The position numbers and the translations under genes were made by a program. The notes beneath the pieces are model-generated. The model saw nothing but the letters and a program-made list of their open reading frames with translations. It was not told the DNA's origin and did no database searches. A stretch of 64,000 nucleotides of DNA from positions 620,001-684,000 of the forward strand of contig NZ_JAKGAR010000001.1 in assembly GCF_021532625.1 (NCBI RefSeq). Direction: 5' to 3'. Source of the DNA: Octadecabacter algicola. Its GTDB lineage: Bacteria > Pseudomonadota > Alphaproteobacteria > Rhodobacterales > Rhodobacteraceae. This document shows, piece after piece, positions 1-9,046 of the stretch. The number at the start of each line of letters is the position of its first letter. The first letter of the stretch is position 1.

Positions 1-1
1 G

Positions 2-580
2 GATGGCACATTGCGCGAAGACCTCTATTACCGCCTTGCAGGGGTAACAGTGTCGATGCCGCCGTTGCGCGATCGCGTCGATGACATCCCGCTTTTGGCG
101 CAACACTTCTTGGCACGCGCTGAACAGCAGGGCACACCGCCACGTCAATTGGGCAGCAGTGCCATTGATCTAATGCGGGCCTACACTTGGCCAGGAAACG
201 TCCGCCAACTTGAAAACGTAGTGCACCGTTTGGTTGTGACGTCCAGCAACGCCGAAATTCATCGCCCCGAAGTGGAACAAGTTCTTGGTTCGCAACCCGC
301 GATCGAACCGTTGCAAACTGGATCATCTGAAAAGCTGTCAGGCTCAGTTGCCCAGCACCTGAAACGCTACTTTGATCTGCACGGCGGAACCCTTCCGCCA
401 GCCGGCCTTTACCAGCGCATTCTGCGCGAGGTTGAAGCGCCATTGCTTGAAATCGCGTTAGATGCGACCTCCGGCAACCAAGCTAAATGTGCCGAGCTTC
501 TTGGCATCAACCGCAATACCTTGAGAAAAAAGATCACAGAGCTGGATATCCACGTGACACGCCGCCGCAAAATGATGTAA
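2..580 (+). CDS. ntrC: NtrC nitrogen response regulator, 3' part only
   Basis: The window opens inside this gene, so the receiver domain and most of the AAA+ domain are missing. The reading frame is open from base 2. The visible part starts with the end of the AAA+ domain ([21 protein letters not shown], then [12 protein letters not shown]) and finishes with a Fis-type helix-turn-helix ([19 protein letters not shown]) in the last 45 or so residues. This order is that of NtrC-family regulators, and the ntrYX pair directly downstream supports NtrC rather than another enhancer-binding protein. It would control nitrogen-assimilation genes as partner of NtrB. Whether the GAFTGA loop that contacts sigma-54 is present cannot be judged, because that part lies outside the window. 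Confidence 0.9.
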   Translation, partial: DGTLREDLYYRLAGVTVSMPPLRDRVDDIPLLAQHFLARAEQQGTPPRQLGSSAIDLMRAYTWPGNVRQLENVVHRLVVTSSNAEIHRPEVEQVLGSQPAIEPLQTGSSEKLSGSVAQHLKRYFDLHGGTLPPAGLYQRILREVEAPLLEIALDATSGNQAKCAELLGINRNTLRKKITELDIHVTRRRKMM

Positions 581-678
581 AAGGGCAACATAACCGTGAC
601 CCTCTGGCCCCACTCTTGGGTTCAGGGCAGGATCACATCAACAGGCGGTGGGCGAAGGGGTGCTAAATAGCACCTAAT

Positions 679-702
679 AAGCCCCTAGGAAGTGGGGCTT
701 TT
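679..702 (+). terminator. Hairpin between ntrC and ntrY, terminator-like
   Basis: Seven-base arms AAGCCCC (679-685) and GGGGCTT (694-700) pair around an 8-base loop, followed by a short T run. The loop contains AGGA, the only Shine-Dalgarno-like sequence ahead of the GTG proposed as the ntrY start. The element could therefore act as a weak terminator, an attenuator or a translation switch for ntrY. Confidence 0.55.
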
Positions 703-705
703 CGC

Positions 706-2949
706 GTGCAGCGATCCCTTATTGGTACAGCAATGCTGGCGTTTTCGCGCTGGCGCCGCAAGAGCAGCGTTCGCAACGCTTCTACTGTGTTGCTGGTGGC
801 GTTGGCACCTGTTCTGGTGATCCTGACGATCACGGCTCTGCGTCCGCTTGACCAGACAGGCCGCACAGACGTTCTACGGCTGATTTTGCTGGCCGATATT
901 ATTTACGTTTTGATTATTGCTGCCTTGGTTGCCTCACGCGTGGTTGCCATGATCGCGGCGCGACGCAACAAGTCCGCGGGTTCAAGGTTGCACCTACGAT
1001 TGACCGGAGTGTTCGGCCTTTTGGCATTGATCCCAACCGTGGCCGTTGCGGTCTTTGCTGTTTTGACCATCAATATCGGGCTTGAGGGATGGTTTTCTGA
1101 ACGGGTTCGCAATGTTTTAGGCAATTCTCTGTCCGCCGCCCAAGCCTACGAAGAAGAACACCGCCAAGAAGTTGCCCGCGACGGCATTGCACTGGCCGGA
1201 TTTTTAAACACCGAACGTCTACAGACATTCTTCATGCAAAGTGGCGAAGTCCGACAGGCGCTTGCTCGGGTCCAGCCCCAAATCGAGCGTGGGCTGACAG
1301 AAGTGTTTGTTCTGGATTCCGCTGGCGAAATTTGGGCGAGGGGGGAGCAGTCCTACGAGTTCTACTTTGAGCGCCCCGAGCTGGAACAACTTACAGAAGC
1401 CCGCCAGATCGGCATGCTCATTATCGAGGACTATTCCAACAACGAATTCCGCGCTTTGATCCCGCTAGAAGCCTTTAACGAGAAGTATCTTTACGTCACG
1501 CGTGAAGTCGATGGCGAAATTTTGGCTTTGTTGGACAACACTCAAGAAACCGTGGTGCTCTACGGCCAACTGGAGGACGAACGCGGTCGGGTCCTGTTCG
1601 AGTTTGGTCTAATTTACTTGGGTTTCGCGCTGATCCTTATCATTGCTGCCGTCTGGGTGGGTCTTTGGTTTGCGGAACGCTTGTCACGTCCCATCGGACG
1701 TTTGGTTGGCGCATCCCAGCGGGTTGGTTCCGGTGATTTGACCGTGCGCGTCCGGGAAGAAGACGGCGAAGATGAGATTGCGCAACTGGGGCGTTATTTT
1801 AACCAAATGACCGAACAGTTAAGCACGCAACGCGAAGAACTGTTGGACAACACACGACAGATTGAACGGCGCAGGCGCTTGTTTGATTCCGTTTTGTCTT
1901 CGGTTCCGTCAGGCGTGGTTGGTCTGGACGAAGAAGGGCGTGTAACGTTTGTAAACCGCTCGGCAGGGCGTTTGCTTGAGGTGGATGGGGGCACACAGAC
2001 AGCCTTGTCAGTCGCCGTTCCCGAGTTCGCAGCGCTGTTTGATGAGATGACGTCAGAAGGCAAATCTGTGGTGCAGGGACAGGTAAACCTTGTTCGTGGC
2101 GGGAAACAAGAGAGCCTCTTGGTGCGCATGTCCCACCGCTCGCGCGAGGATGACTCTCTGGAAGGCTATGTTGTTGCCTTTGAGGACGTGACCGATCTGG
2201 TGTCAGCACAGCGTATGGCGGCCTGGGGCGATGTTGCACGTCGGATCGCCCACGAAATCAAGAACCCACTAACCCCGATCCAACTGTCGGCCGAGCGGAT
2301 TAAGCGCAAGTTTAGTAAGGAAGTCGAGGTTCCGGGTGACCTTGAGCAACTTACAGACGTTATCGTACGCCAAACCAATGACTTACGCCGCATTGTCGAT
2401 GAGTTTTCCAAGTTCGCGCGGATGCCGGAACCTGACCGTCACGTCCATGATCTGGCAAATATTCTGCGCGATGCAGTGACTCTGCAAGATGCGGGTCAGC
2501 CAGATGTGACGTTCAGTAGCGATATCCCTACGGGTGAGGTTTGGGCGGATCTGGACAGCACGATGATGTCTCAGGCGCTGACGAACCTGATTAAGAACGC
2601 AGGCGAAGCAATTGAAAGCTTGCGAGAAAAAGAGCCTGACCTCAACATCACGCCGCAGATCAAGATCGCAATGTCGCTGCGAAATGATGTTGCCGAAATT
2701 ACCATTGCGGACAATGGGATCGGCCTACCAGAAGACCGCGCCAAGCTGTTTGAACCCTATGTCACGACGCGTGACAAGGGCACGGGGCTCGGCCTGCCAA
2801 TCGTAAAGAAAATCATAGATGAACATAGCGGAACGCTGACGTTAACGGATGCGCCCGTCTTTGATGGTGGCACGCGTTTCGGCGCGATGGCTGTCATCAC
2901 ACTTCCAATCCAGGCTGCCACAACGCAGCCGATAAAAGAAACTGCATGA
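706..2949 (+). CDS. ntrY: NtrY sensor histidine kinase
   Basis: Membrane sensor kinase of the NtrY-NtrX two-component system, which responds to nitrogen state and, in several alphaproteobacteria, to redox or envelope signals. The 747-residue protein has hydrophobic N-terminal segments near residues 25-50, 60-85 and 100-125, a periplasmic sensing stretch, another membrane segment near 300-325, a HAMP linker (ERLSRPIGRL onward), a PAS domain (about 385-495), the dimerisation/phosphoacceptor motif RRIAHEIKNPLTP with the histidine near residue 516, and an ATPase domain with an N box (LTNLIKNAGEA) and G boxes (DNGIGLP, GTGLGLP). Length and order match the family. The start could be GTG 706 or ATG 733; both are in frame. 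The ntrX gene follows immediately. Confidence 0.93.
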   Translation: MQRSLIGTAMLAFSRWRRKSSVRNASTVLLVALAPVLVILTITALRPLDQTGRTDVLRLILLADIIYVLIIAALVASRVVAMIAARRNKSAGSRLHLRLTGVFGLLALIPTVAVAVFAVLTINIGLEGWFSERVRNVLGNSLSAAQAYEEEHRQEVARDGIALAGFLNTERLQTFFMQSGEVRQALARVQPQIERGLTEVFVLDSAGEIWARGEQSYEFYFERPELEQLTEARQIGMLIIEDYSNNEFRALIPLEAFNEKYLYVTREVDGEILALLDNTQETVVLYGQLEDERGRVLFEFGLIYLGFALILIIAAVWVGLWFAERLSRPIGRLVGASQRVGSGDLTVRVREEDGEDEIAQLGRYFNQMTEQLSTQREELLDNTRQIERRRRLFDSVLSSVPSGVVGLDEEGRVTFVNRSAGRLLEVDGGTQTALSVAVPEFAALFDEMTSEGKSVVQGQVNLVRGGKQESLLVRMSHRSREDDSLEGYVVAFEDVTDLVSAQRMAAWGDVARRIAHEIKNPLTPIQLSAERIKRKFSKEVEVPGDLEQLTDVIVRQTNDLRRIVDEFSKFARMPEPDRHVHDLANILRDAVTLQDAGQPDVTFSSDIPTGEVWADLDSTMMSQALTNLIKNAGEAIESLREKEPDLNITPQIKIAMSLRNDVAEITIADNGIGLPEDRAKLFEPYVTTRDKGTGLGLPIVKKIIDEHSGTLTLTDAPVFDGGTRFGAMAVITLPIQAATTQPIKETA

Positions 2950-2960
2950 GGACCACTGTT

Positions 2961-4367
2961 ATGGGCGATATTCTGATTACCGACGATGAACGCGACATTC
3001 GCGAATTGATTTCGGACATCTTGAAAGACGAGGGTTTTAGCACGCGTTTGGCTGGTACGTCGGATGAGTGCATGGCTCAGATCGAACAGGAAACGCCTGC
3101 GCTGATGATCCTTGATATCTGGCTGAAGGACAGCCGGATGGACGGGATCGACATTCTCAAGCAAGTCAAACGGGATCACCCAGAAGTGCCAGTCGTCATC
3201 ATTTCCGGCCACGGTAACATCGAGATCGCCGTCGCCGCGATTAAACAAGGTGCCTACGACTTTATCGAAAAACCGTTCAATATTGACCAGTTAATGGTCG
3301 TTATTCGCCGCGCCATGGAAACCAGCCGTTTGCGTCGGGAAAACATCGAATTGAAACGCACGGATGTTGCACCCTCCGAAATGTTGGGTGAAAGTGCTGC
3401 GTTTCGCACACTGATCAGCCAGTTGGAAAAGGTCACCAAGTCAAATGGTCGGGTTATGCTTTCGGGTGAAGGTGGCGCGGGCAAAGAGACGGCCGCACGC
3501 TACATTCACATCAATTCCGACCGCGCGGATATGCCGTTTGTTTCCGTGAATTGTGCGTCGATCGAACCAGACAGCATGGAAGAAACCCTGTTCGGGCGTG
3601 AAACCGAAGGACGCGGTGTTGAGCGCGGTCTGTTGGAAGAGGCCAACGGAGGGGTAATATACTTCGACGGAGTCGCGGATATGCCACTCGGCACCCAGAC
3701 AAAACTGCTGCGCGTCTTGGTTGACCAGAAGTTCCAACGCGTTGGGGGAGTGGATAAGGTACAGGTAGATGTACGCGTTATTTCAAGCACTAACAAAGAC
3801 TTGCAAGTCGAAATTGAAGCAGACCGTTTTCGCCAAGAACTGTATCACCGCCTTAACGTCGTGCCGATCCATGTTCCGAGCCTTGAAGAACGCCGAGAGG
3901 ACATTCCTTTGCTTGCTGCGCATTTCATTTCCGAGCTGAATGCCTCTCAGGGACTGATCGCCAGAGAGATTAGCGATGAGGCCGACGCCTTGCTGCAAAC
4001 GATGCAATGGCCCGGCAATGCCCGCCAGTTAAAGAATGTGATGGAAAGGGTTTTGATCCTTGGCGACGGAACCGGCCCGATCGAGGCCAAAGAGCTACCA
4101 AATCAGAACGAAGGTCCGTCCGAGGAAGGCCGCGTGTTGCTGTCTGGCAGCCTTGCGACTTTGCCACTTCGCGAAGCACGAGAGCTGTTTGAACGGGAAT
4201 ACTTGCTGACACAGATCAACCGTTTTGGCGGAAATATCAGCCGTACAGCCAGCTTTGTCGGGATGGAACGGTCTGCTTTGCATCGTAAACTCAAGACCTT
4301 AGGGGTTGTTACGTCCAATAAGGCGGGTGCACGTGTTGCCTATATTGAAGACGACGCAGAAGCATAA
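2961..4367 (+). CDS. ntrX: NtrX response regulator with degenerate AAA+ domain
   Basis: Response regulator partner of NtrY, 468 residues. The receiver domain (1-120) has the acidic pocket at DDE (8-10), the phosphoacceptor Asp52 and Lys104. An AAA+ domain (about 140-370) and a C-terminal Fis-type helix-turn-helix (GNISRTASFVGMERSALHRK) follow. The AAA+ domain departs from sigma-54 activators: Walker A reads GEGGAGKE, the Walker B glutamate is Gly237 (GVIYFDGVAD), and no GAFTGA loop is present between LFG and LLEEANG. This agrees with alphaproteobacterial NtrX proteins thought to act without sigma-54. An in-frame ATG at 2946 overlaps the ntrY stop, but ATG 2961 has GAGGA eight bases upstream and gives the usual NtrX N-terminus, so it is preferred. 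Confidence 0.93.
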   Translation: MGDILITDDERDIRELISDILKDEGFSTRLAGTSDECMAQIEQETPALMILDIWLKDSRMDGIDILKQVKRDHPEVPVVIISGHGNIEIAVAAIKQGAYDFIEKPFNIDQLMVVIRRAMETSRLRRENIELKRTDVAPSEMLGESAAFRTLISQLEKVTKSNGRVMLSGEGGAGKETAARYIHINSDRADMPFVSVNCASIEPDSMEETLFGRETEGRGVERGLLEEANGGVIYFDGVADMPLGTQTKLLRVLVDQKFQRVGGVDKVQVDVRVISSTNKDLQVEIEADRFRQELYHRLNVVPIHVPSLEERREDIPLLAAHFISELNASQGLIAREISDEADALLQTMQWPGNARQLKNVMERVLILGDGTGPIEAKELPNQNEGPSEEGRVLLSGSLATLPLREARELFEREYLLTQINRFGGNISRTASFVGMERSALHRKLKTLGVVTSNKAGARVAYIEDDAEA

Positions 4368-4432
4368 CCAGAGTTGACCGTCGTGACCTGTTCTGTCACC
4401 ACAATCCAATCGCAACCATTCAAGGGTAACCC

Positions 4433-5809
4433 ATGAAGGTCATCATTTGCGGGGCAGGTCAGGTGGGGTGGCAAATCGCCCGTCACCTCGCGTCGGAGCG
4501 AAACGACGTCACCGTCGTTGACAACAACCCCGAACTCGTCGCCCGTGCGACGGATACGTTGGATGTGCAAGGCATCGCTGGTTTTGCGAGTTATCCAGAC
4601 ATTCTGGAACGCGCTGGCGCAAACGATGCTGATATGATCATTGCGGCAACCCATTCCGATGAGGTCAACATGGTGACCTGTCAGGTGGCGCACTCGGTCT
4701 TTGCTGTGCAGCGCAAAATCGCACGTCTTCGTGGCCAGAGCTATTTGAACGCGATTTATTCCGACCTTTATAGGCGCGACCACCTACCGATTGATGTTGT
4801 GATTTCGCCGGAAATGGAAGTCGCCGAAGCGGCGTTGCAACGTTTGGCGGCGCCTGCGGCTTTTGACACAGAACGGTTTCTAGAAGGTCAGGCCCAATTG
4901 CTGGGAATCTCGATTGATGAAGATTGCCCTGTCATCAATACGCCGTTGCGCCAGCTAAGCGACCTATTCTCGACCCTTAAGGCCGTGGTTATTAGCATTC
5001 GGCGCAACGGAGCGCTGTTCGTTCCAAGCGCAAACGATCAGATTTTCGCCGGTGATGAATGCTACGTCATGACCGAAAACAGCGACATGGCCCGCACCCT
5101 AGAGATTTTCGGTAAGACACAAGGCACGTTGGAACGGGTTGTTGTGATCGGCGGCGGGAACGTGGGCCTAGCCGTGGCCCGCGCCCTTGAAGCCCGAACA
5201 GAACGGGTTCGGGTACGCGTAATCGAACGCAACCGCGAAATCGCGGAACATGCCGCGGACGCCTTGGAACGGACGATTGTACTGAATGGCGACGGGCTGG
5301 ATTCTCGGTTGCTGGAAGAAGCCAACATCAGCAGCGCCGATGCGGTGTTGTGCGTAACCGATGACGATAAAACCAACCTTTTGGCCGCCGTGCGCGCTAA
5401 GGGCTTGGGTTGCCCTATGGCGATTTGTCTGACCAATGATCCAACGCTGGTCCCACTGATGGGACCGCTGGATATCGATGCCTATATCAACCCGCGAGCA
5501 ACCACCGTGAGCTCAATCCTGCGTCACATCCGCCACGGACGCGTTCGCGCTGTCTATTCCGTCGGTGATGCCGAAGCTGAGGTGATCGAAGCACAGGTTC
5601 TCACCACAAGTCCGATTGCGGGCAAACGTTTGCGCGACATCGACTTTCCAGAAGGCGTTCTGCTTGGCGGTGTTTTAAAAGCAGGCAAGATGCACAAGCC
5701 ACGGGGTGACCTGCGCATTGACGAAGGCGATGTTGTCGCAATCTTTGCCATGGCCAGCCAAGTGGCCGAGGTCGAGGCACTTCTACAAGTGTCCATCGAC
5801 TTTTTCTAA
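4433..5809 (+). CDS. trkA: TrkA, regulatory NAD-binding subunit of Trk potassium uptake
   Basis: Cytoplasmic peripheral subunit that binds NAD(H) and gates the TrkH potassium channel. The 458-residue protein is a tandem duplication of RCK_N/RCK_C units. The first Rossmann motif is GAGQVGWQIA at the N-terminus with acidic VVDNNPE at the end of strand 2; the second is GGGNVGLAVA near residue 240 followed by VIERNRE. Length equals typical TrkA (about 458). A ribosome-binding AAGGG lies about six bases ahead of the ATG. It sits 65 bases after ntrX and 24 bases before trkH, so co-transcription with both is likely. Confidence 0.95.
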   Translation: MKVIICGAGQVGWQIARHLASERNDVTVVDNNPELVARATDTLDVQGIAGFASYPDILERAGANDADMIIAATHSDEVNMVTCQVAHSVFAVQRKIARLRGQSYLNAIYSDLYRRDHLPIDVVISPEMEVAEAALQRLAAPAAFDTERFLEGQAQLLGISIDEDCPVINTPLRQLSDLFSTLKAVVISIRRNGALFVPSANDQIFAGDECYVMTENSDMARTLEIFGKTQGTLERVVVIGGGNVGLAVARALEARTERVRVRVIERNREIAEHAADALERTIVLNGDGLDSRLLEEANISSADAVLCVTDDDKTNLLAAVRAKGLGCPMAICLTNDPTLVPLMGPLDIDAYINPRATTVSSILRHIRHGRVRAVYSVGDAEAEVIEAQVLTTSPIAGKRLRDIDFPEGVLLGGVLKAGKMHKPRGDLRIDEGDVVAIFAMASQVAEVEALLQVSIDFF

Positions 5810-5833
5810 TGGCCGTGCGCGGGCAGGTGTCCC

Positions 5834-7345
5834 ATGATTAAGGCGCTGTTCAGGCGACCGTTTTCCGTTGTCCTTATGGGGATCGGCGCGCTGGCGATGC
5901 TGGTGCCATCTATCCATGCGTTCGTGATTGACGATGACACCGTCGGGCGGGCGTTCTTACATTCATCGGTTTTGTTCTTTGTTTTGGCCTTGTTCATAAC
6001 TCTGGCGACGGCAAACTATACCCAAGGACACCGCTCTCGCGGGTATTTAATGTCCCTTTTGGCCGCCTTTCTGGTTCTGCCAATCATGCTGGCCGTGCCC
6101 ATGTATGAAGCCGTGCCGCAAATGACGTTCTTTGAGGCCTGGTTTGAAACGGTTTCGTCGATCACAACGACGGGGGCGACCCTTTATGACAGCCCGCGGG
6201 ATCTGCCACCATCGGTGCATTTATGGCGTGCTTTTTTGGGATGGCTGGGCGGTTTGCTGATCTGGATCGCGGCGATCTCGATCCTTGCTCCATTGAACAT
6301 CGGCGGTTTCGAAGTCCGTGCGATGGGGACGGGCGATCGCACCTATGCGCAAATCGGGCGGGTCTCTGACCCATCAGAACGCTTGATCCGTTTCGGGGCA
6401 AAACTGGTGCCACTCTATACTGCGTTAACTTTGATGGTCTGGCTGATGTTGACCGCCACAGGAGAAGTGCCGTTTGTTGCCTTGTGTCATGCAATGTCCG
6501 TGTTGGCGACGTCCGGCATTTCACCCGTCGGGGGTGTTATCTTTTCTCCGGCTGGGTTCGCGGGAGAGTTCGTGATCTTAGTTTTCATGGTCTTTGCTTT
6601 GTCGCGTGTCTCTTTCTCTCGCGGGTTGTCGGGCCTCGAAATGAGGCCCCTCCATAAAGACAGCGAATTCCGGATGGCCCTAAGCCTGATTAGCCTTTTG
6701 ACACTAGTTCTATTCGTTCGCCACGCACTGATCGCCTTTGAGTCCGACGCCATCAACAGCGCACAGCAAGCCGCCCGCGCCGTTTGGGGTGCGCTGTTCA
6801 CAATAACCAGCTTCCTCACCACGACGGGCTTTGAATCCGCCGATTGGTCGGCGACGCGCAATTGGTCTGGCCTTGGATCACCGGGGTTGATGTTAGTCGG
6901 GCTATCGCTGATCGGCGGCGGAGTGGCCACAACAGCAGGCGGGATCAAACTGTTGCGGGTCTATGCTCTTTGGAAGCATGGCCAACGCGAAATTGAACGG
7001 CTGGTGCACCCGTCATCGGTTGGTGGCGCGGGCGCCGAAGCCCGCCAAATTCGCCGTCACGGGGCGCAAATCGCGTGGATCTTCTTTATGTTGTTCACCA
7101 TCTCAATTGCAGCGGTGATGGTTCTGCTGGCCTTGTCTGGCGTGCAATTCGAAACTGCTATGGTTCTCGCGGTTGCCGCTTTGTCGACCACTGGGCCCTT
7201 GGCCGCCATCGCTGGCGAGACGCCAATTTCCTATGCGGGCTTGCCTGACTTTGCCAAAGCGGTGCTGGCCTTTGCTATGGTTTTGGGCCGTTTAGAGGCG
7301 CTCGCAATCATCGCATTGCTGAATCCAGGGTTCTGGCGTCGCTGA
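5834..7345 (+). CDS. trkH: TrkH potassium uptake protein, membrane channel subunit
   Basis: Integral membrane subunit of the Trk potassium transporter, 503 residues. It shows the four pore-loop repeats expected of the TrkH/KtrB superfamily: SSITTTGAT, SVLATSGISP, SFLTTTGFES and AALSTTGPL, each between hydrophobic helices, with about ten membrane segments in all. A conserved glycine-rich stretch (GGGVATTAGGIKLLR) precedes the fourth repeat. It follows trkA by 24 bases and should form the complex with it. An AGGTG Shine-Dalgarno-like sequence lies just upstream of ATG 5834. The 125-base gap to hfq leaves room for a separate hfq promoter. Confidence 0.94.
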   Translation: MIKALFRRPFSVVLMGIGALAMLVPSIHAFVIDDDTVGRAFLHSSVLFFVLALFITLATANYTQGHRSRGYLMSLLAAFLVLPIMLAVPMYEAVPQMTFFEAWFETVSSITTTGATLYDSPRDLPPSVHLWRAFLGWLGGLLIWIAAISILAPLNIGGFEVRAMGTGDRTYAQIGRVSDPSERLIRFGAKLVPLYTALTLMVWLMLTATGEVPFVALCHAMSVLATSGISPVGGVIFSPAGFAGEFVILVFMVFALSRVSFSRGLSGLEMRPLHKDSEFRMALSLISLLTLVLFVRHALIAFESDAINSAQQAARAVWGALFTITSFLTTTGFESADWSATRNWSGLGSPGLMLVGLSLIGGGVATTAGGIKLLRVYALWKHGQREIERLVHPSSVGGAGAEARQIRRHGAQIAWIFFMLFTISIAAVMVLLALSGVQFETAMVLAVAALSTTGPLAAIAGETPISYAGLPDFAKAVLAFAMVLGRLEALAIIALLNPGFWRR

Positions 7346-7470
7346 CACACTGCCATAGCATCCTTATTTTTGGGGGTGGATGTTCAGAAGCCATCGCGAC
7401 ATAGTGCGAAAGGATGGATGAAAAATGGCTGCAACGTCAGCCACAAGAACAATAAGGGACGGGGAATAAA

Positions 7471-7707
7471 ATGGCCTCAGACAAAGCAAACCTGCAAGAC
7501 GCATTTCTAAACAATGTGCGAAAAGCGAAAGTTCCGGTCACGATCTTTCTAATCAACGGTGTGAAACTGCAAGGCGTCATCACATGGTTTGACAGCTTTT
7601 GTGTATTGTTGCGCCGCGATGGTCAAAGCCAATTGGTGTATAAATCCGCGATTAGCACAATCATGCCATCAACACCGATCAGTCTTTATGACGGCGAAGA
7701 AGCCTAA
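7471..7707 (+). CDS. hfq: Hfq RNA chaperone
   Basis: Sm-like hexameric RNA chaperone that pairs small RNAs with mRNAs. The 78-residue protein contains the Sm1 motif region ([35 protein letters not shown]) and the Sm2 region LVYKSAIST, and is the size usual in Rhodobacterales, without the long disordered tail of E. coli. A GGGGA ribosome-binding site precedes the ATG. Oddity: the nearly invariant His of the Sm2 YKHA motif (His57 in E. coli) is Ser59 here, encoded by TCC. hflX begins two bases after the hfq stop, the classical hfq-hflX arrangement. Confidence 0.96.
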   Translation: MASDKANLQDAFLNNVRKAKVPVTIFLINGVKLQGVITWFDSFCVLLRRDGQSQLVYKSAISTIMPSTPISLYDGEEA

Positions 7708-7709
7708 TC

Positions 7710-9005
7710 ATGGGTGAGGAGCGGTCCGCGACGCGGGCCTTCGTTCTGCACCCCGAGATTAAGTCCGACCACATGCGCCGAGACGCTCAAGCGGCCCTTG
7801 ATGAAGGGGTATCGCTTGCGCATGCCTTGCCGGAATTGGACGTCGTCGGGGCAGAAGTCATTAGATTGCCTAAAGTCCATCCAGGGATGCTTTTTGGCAA
7901 AGGAAAGATTAAGGAAATTGGCGACTGGCTCGAAGAGACCGAGGCTGGCCTTGTTCTGATCGACGGGCCTGTTAGCCCCGTACAGCAGCGAAATCTGGAA
8001 AAAGAGTGGGGCGTAAAGCTCCTCGATCGCACGGGCTTGATCCTCGAGATTTTTAGCGACCGTGCGCGCACCCGTGAAGGTGTACTGCAGGTAGAAATGG
8101 CCGCATTGTCCTATCAGCGGACACGTCTGGTGCGGGCTTGGACCCACCTTGAACGCCAGCGTGGTGGTCTTGGATTTGTGGGTGGTCCCGGTGAAACCCA
8201 GATTGAGGCCGATAGACGGGCCATTGATCTACAACTGAACCGCCTGAAGAAATCCCTCGAGAAAGTGGTTAAAACCCGAGAGCTGCACCGTAAGGCGCGC
8301 GCAAAGGTGCCATTCCCGATTGTTGCTTTGGTTGGCTATACGAACGCCGGTAAATCCACGCTATTCAACCGTTTGACTGGCGCTGACGTCATGGCCAAGG
8401 ACATGTTGTTCGCCACACTGGATCCAACAATGCGTCGCGTGGAACTCGAAAGTGGTGACGAAGTCATCCTATCGGATACGGTTGGATTTATCTCTGAGCT
8501 GCCAACACAGCTTGTTGCGGCCTTTAGCGCCACGCTTGAAGAAGTTCTCGAGGCTGATGTCATCTTGCATGTGCGCGATATTAGCCATGCGCAGACGGAC
8601 GCACAGAACCGGTCCGTTAAAGCAACGCTTCAACAGCTCAAAGTTGACCCCGATGTGCCGATGATCGAGGTTTTAAACAAAATCGATCTTTTGCCCGAAG
8701 AAGACGCCAACTACCTGCGTGCCACCAAGGGATCAGACGATACGACCTTCCCGATTTCAGCTGTTACAGGGCAGGGGCTTGATGCTCTTCTTGAAGAAGT
8801 TGCAAACCAACTCAAGGGCCAAACCCGCGAGGTCACCCTGACACTGGATTGGGCCCAAGGCGGCGCACAAAGCTGGCTACAGCGCGAGGCCGTTATTCAA
8901 TCCGAAAAGCAGACCGACACAGGTTGGACATTGGATATTCGTTGGACACCAGTCCAGCAGGCGAAATTCGAAAAGCAGTTCCCGGACGCTTTCAACGACG
9001 CCTGA
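7710..9005 (+). CDS. hflX: HflX ribosome-associated GTPase
   Basis: GTPase of the Obg-HflX superfamily that binds the 50S subunit and rescues stalled ribosomes after stress. The 431-residue protein has an N-terminal HflX-specific nucleotide-binding-like domain (HPGMLFGKGKIKEI, LIDGPVSPVQQRNLE), a glycine-rich linker (GLGFVGGPGETQIE), and a GTPase domain with G1 GYTNAGKST (about residue 210), G3 DTVGFI, G4 NKID and G5 SAVTGQG. It is translationally close to hfq (two-base gap). It ends convergently with the acylase gene, with a G/C-rich hairpin between them. Confidence 0.95.
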   Translation: MGEERSATRAFVLHPEIKSDHMRRDAQAALDEGVSLAHALPELDVVGAEVIRLPKVHPGMLFGKGKIKEIGDWLEETEAGLVLIDGPVSPVQQRNLEKEWGVKLLDRTGLILEIFSDRARTREGVLQVEMAALSYQRTRLVRAWTHLERQRGGLGFVGGPGETQIEADRRAIDLQLNRLKKSLEKVVKTRELHRKARAKVPFPIVALVGYTNAGKSTLFNRLTGADVMAKDMLFATLDPTMRRVELESGDEVILSDTVGFISELPTQLVAAFSATLEEVLEADVILHVRDISHAQTDAQNRSVKATLQQLKVDPDVPMIEVLNKIDLLPEEDANYLRATKGSDDTTFPISAVTGQGLDALLEEVANQLKGQTREVTLTLDWAQGGAQSWLQREAVIQSEKQTDTGWTLDIRWTPVQQAKFEKQFPDAFNDA

Positions 9006-9018
9006 CAACTTCAGTACC

Positions 9019-9044
9019 TTGGGGGTCTGGGGGCTAGCCCCCAA
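9019..9044. terminator. Hairpin between convergent hflX and acylase genes
   Basis: TTGGGGG (9019-9025) and CCCCCAA (9038-9044) can pair; a second run GGGGGC/GCCCCC inside gives an alternative stem. There is no long T run on either strand, so it is at most a weak bidirectional terminator. Confidence 0.4.
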
Positions 9045-9046
9045 CT

